Shown here one piece after another: positions 7,025 to 7,182 of a stretch of 7,182 bases of DNA. Each line of letters begins with the position of its first letter. Position 1 is the first letter of the stretch. Origin of the DNA: Pseudomonadota bacterium (GTDB taxonomy: Bacteria > Pseudomonadota > Gammaproteobacteria > Burkholderiales > Burkholderiaceae_C); NCBI GenBank assembly GCA_023415035.1, contig JAEZLX010000085.1, positions 1 through 7,182 of the forward strand, in the 5' to 3' direction. The notes below the pieces were generated by a model that saw nothing but the letters and a program-made list of their open reading frames with translations, had not been told where the DNA came from and did no database searches. The position numbers and the translations under genes were made by a program.

Positions 7025-7182
7025 TCATAGCCGGGAATGGGAGGACACCGGTGCCGCCACGCGCGAGAGGACGTGCGCCGCCATGCCGCGGGCCAGCCCC
7101 TGCTCGCCCAGGAAAACCGCGCCCAGGCTTTCGCGGCGCAGCAGTTCGGCCTCCTCCTCGCTGTGGGTGCGCAGCACCACCT
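7025..7182 (-). CDS. C-terminus of a Kef/YbaL-type cation:proton antiporter (partial)
   Basis: The minus strand is open from the right edge to a TGA at 7027-7025, giving 51 residues that contain VVLRTHSEEEAELLRRE, then GAVFLGEQGLARGMAAHVLS. This is the pattern at the end of the RCK/TrkA-N domain in YbaL- and KefB-like CPA2 antiporters, typically RTHSxEExxLLxxxGAxxxxxGExELAxxM. The transmembrane part lies outside the window. The protein is probably an inner-membrane K+/H+ antiporter with a cytoplasmic nucleotide-binding gate. It lies 39 bp upstream of the universal stress protein gene, so the two are likely co-transcribed. Confidence 0.82.
   Translation of the reverse strand, partial: VVLRTHSEEEAELLRRESLGAVFLGEQGLARGMAAHVLSRVAAPVSSHSRL

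Overview
The window is GC-rich and tightly packed, and its proteins look like those of a betaproteobacterium of the order Burkholderiales, probably Comamonadaceae-like. The basis is overall composition, protein style and a stand-alone IF-1 paralogue; genus cannot be fixed from this sequence alone. It holds six complete genes and two genes cut by the window edges. None looks like phage, transposon or CRISPR material.

Left part (1-2000): a sigma-54 enhancer-binding activator (284-1957, +) with a PAS sensor, an AAA+ domain and a Fis-type HTH is divergent from a gene running off the left edge (108 to 1, -). The N-terminus of that gene resembles an acyl-CoA synthetase/AMP-binding enzyme. Between them lie an exact-consensus -24/-12 promoter on the minus strand (TGGCACG-N4-TTGCT, 176-161) and a cluster of GAACGTCA/TGACGTTC half-sites (241-282). 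The half-sites sit about 90-130 bp upstream of the predicted start, the usual distance for an enhancer. They also cover the activator's own probable promoter, so one set of sites could activate the enzyme gene and limit the activator.

Middle (2000-4316): a second-type translation initiation factor IF-1 gene (2295-2561, +) follows a long upstream region with several hairpins, one of them terminator-like. It converges on a lysR-type regulator (2655-3557, -). That regulator is divergent from a small NAD(P)-binding reductase (3677-4315, +), and a T-N11-A LysR-type site lies in the shared promoter region.

Right part (4362-7182, -): four genes run the same way with gaps of 39 bp, a 4-bp ATGA overlap, and 36 bp. 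In transcription order they are the C-terminus of a Kef/YbaL-type cation:proton antiporter, a tandem universal stress protein, a CaCA-family Ca2+/Na+ exchanger and a DnaQ-like DEDDh 3'-5' exonuclease. This reads as an ion-homeostasis and stress operon with a nucleic-acid exonuclease at its end.

No clearly new multi-gene system is visible. The best leads are the complete sigma-54 control module at the left and the structured region upstream of the infA paralogue.
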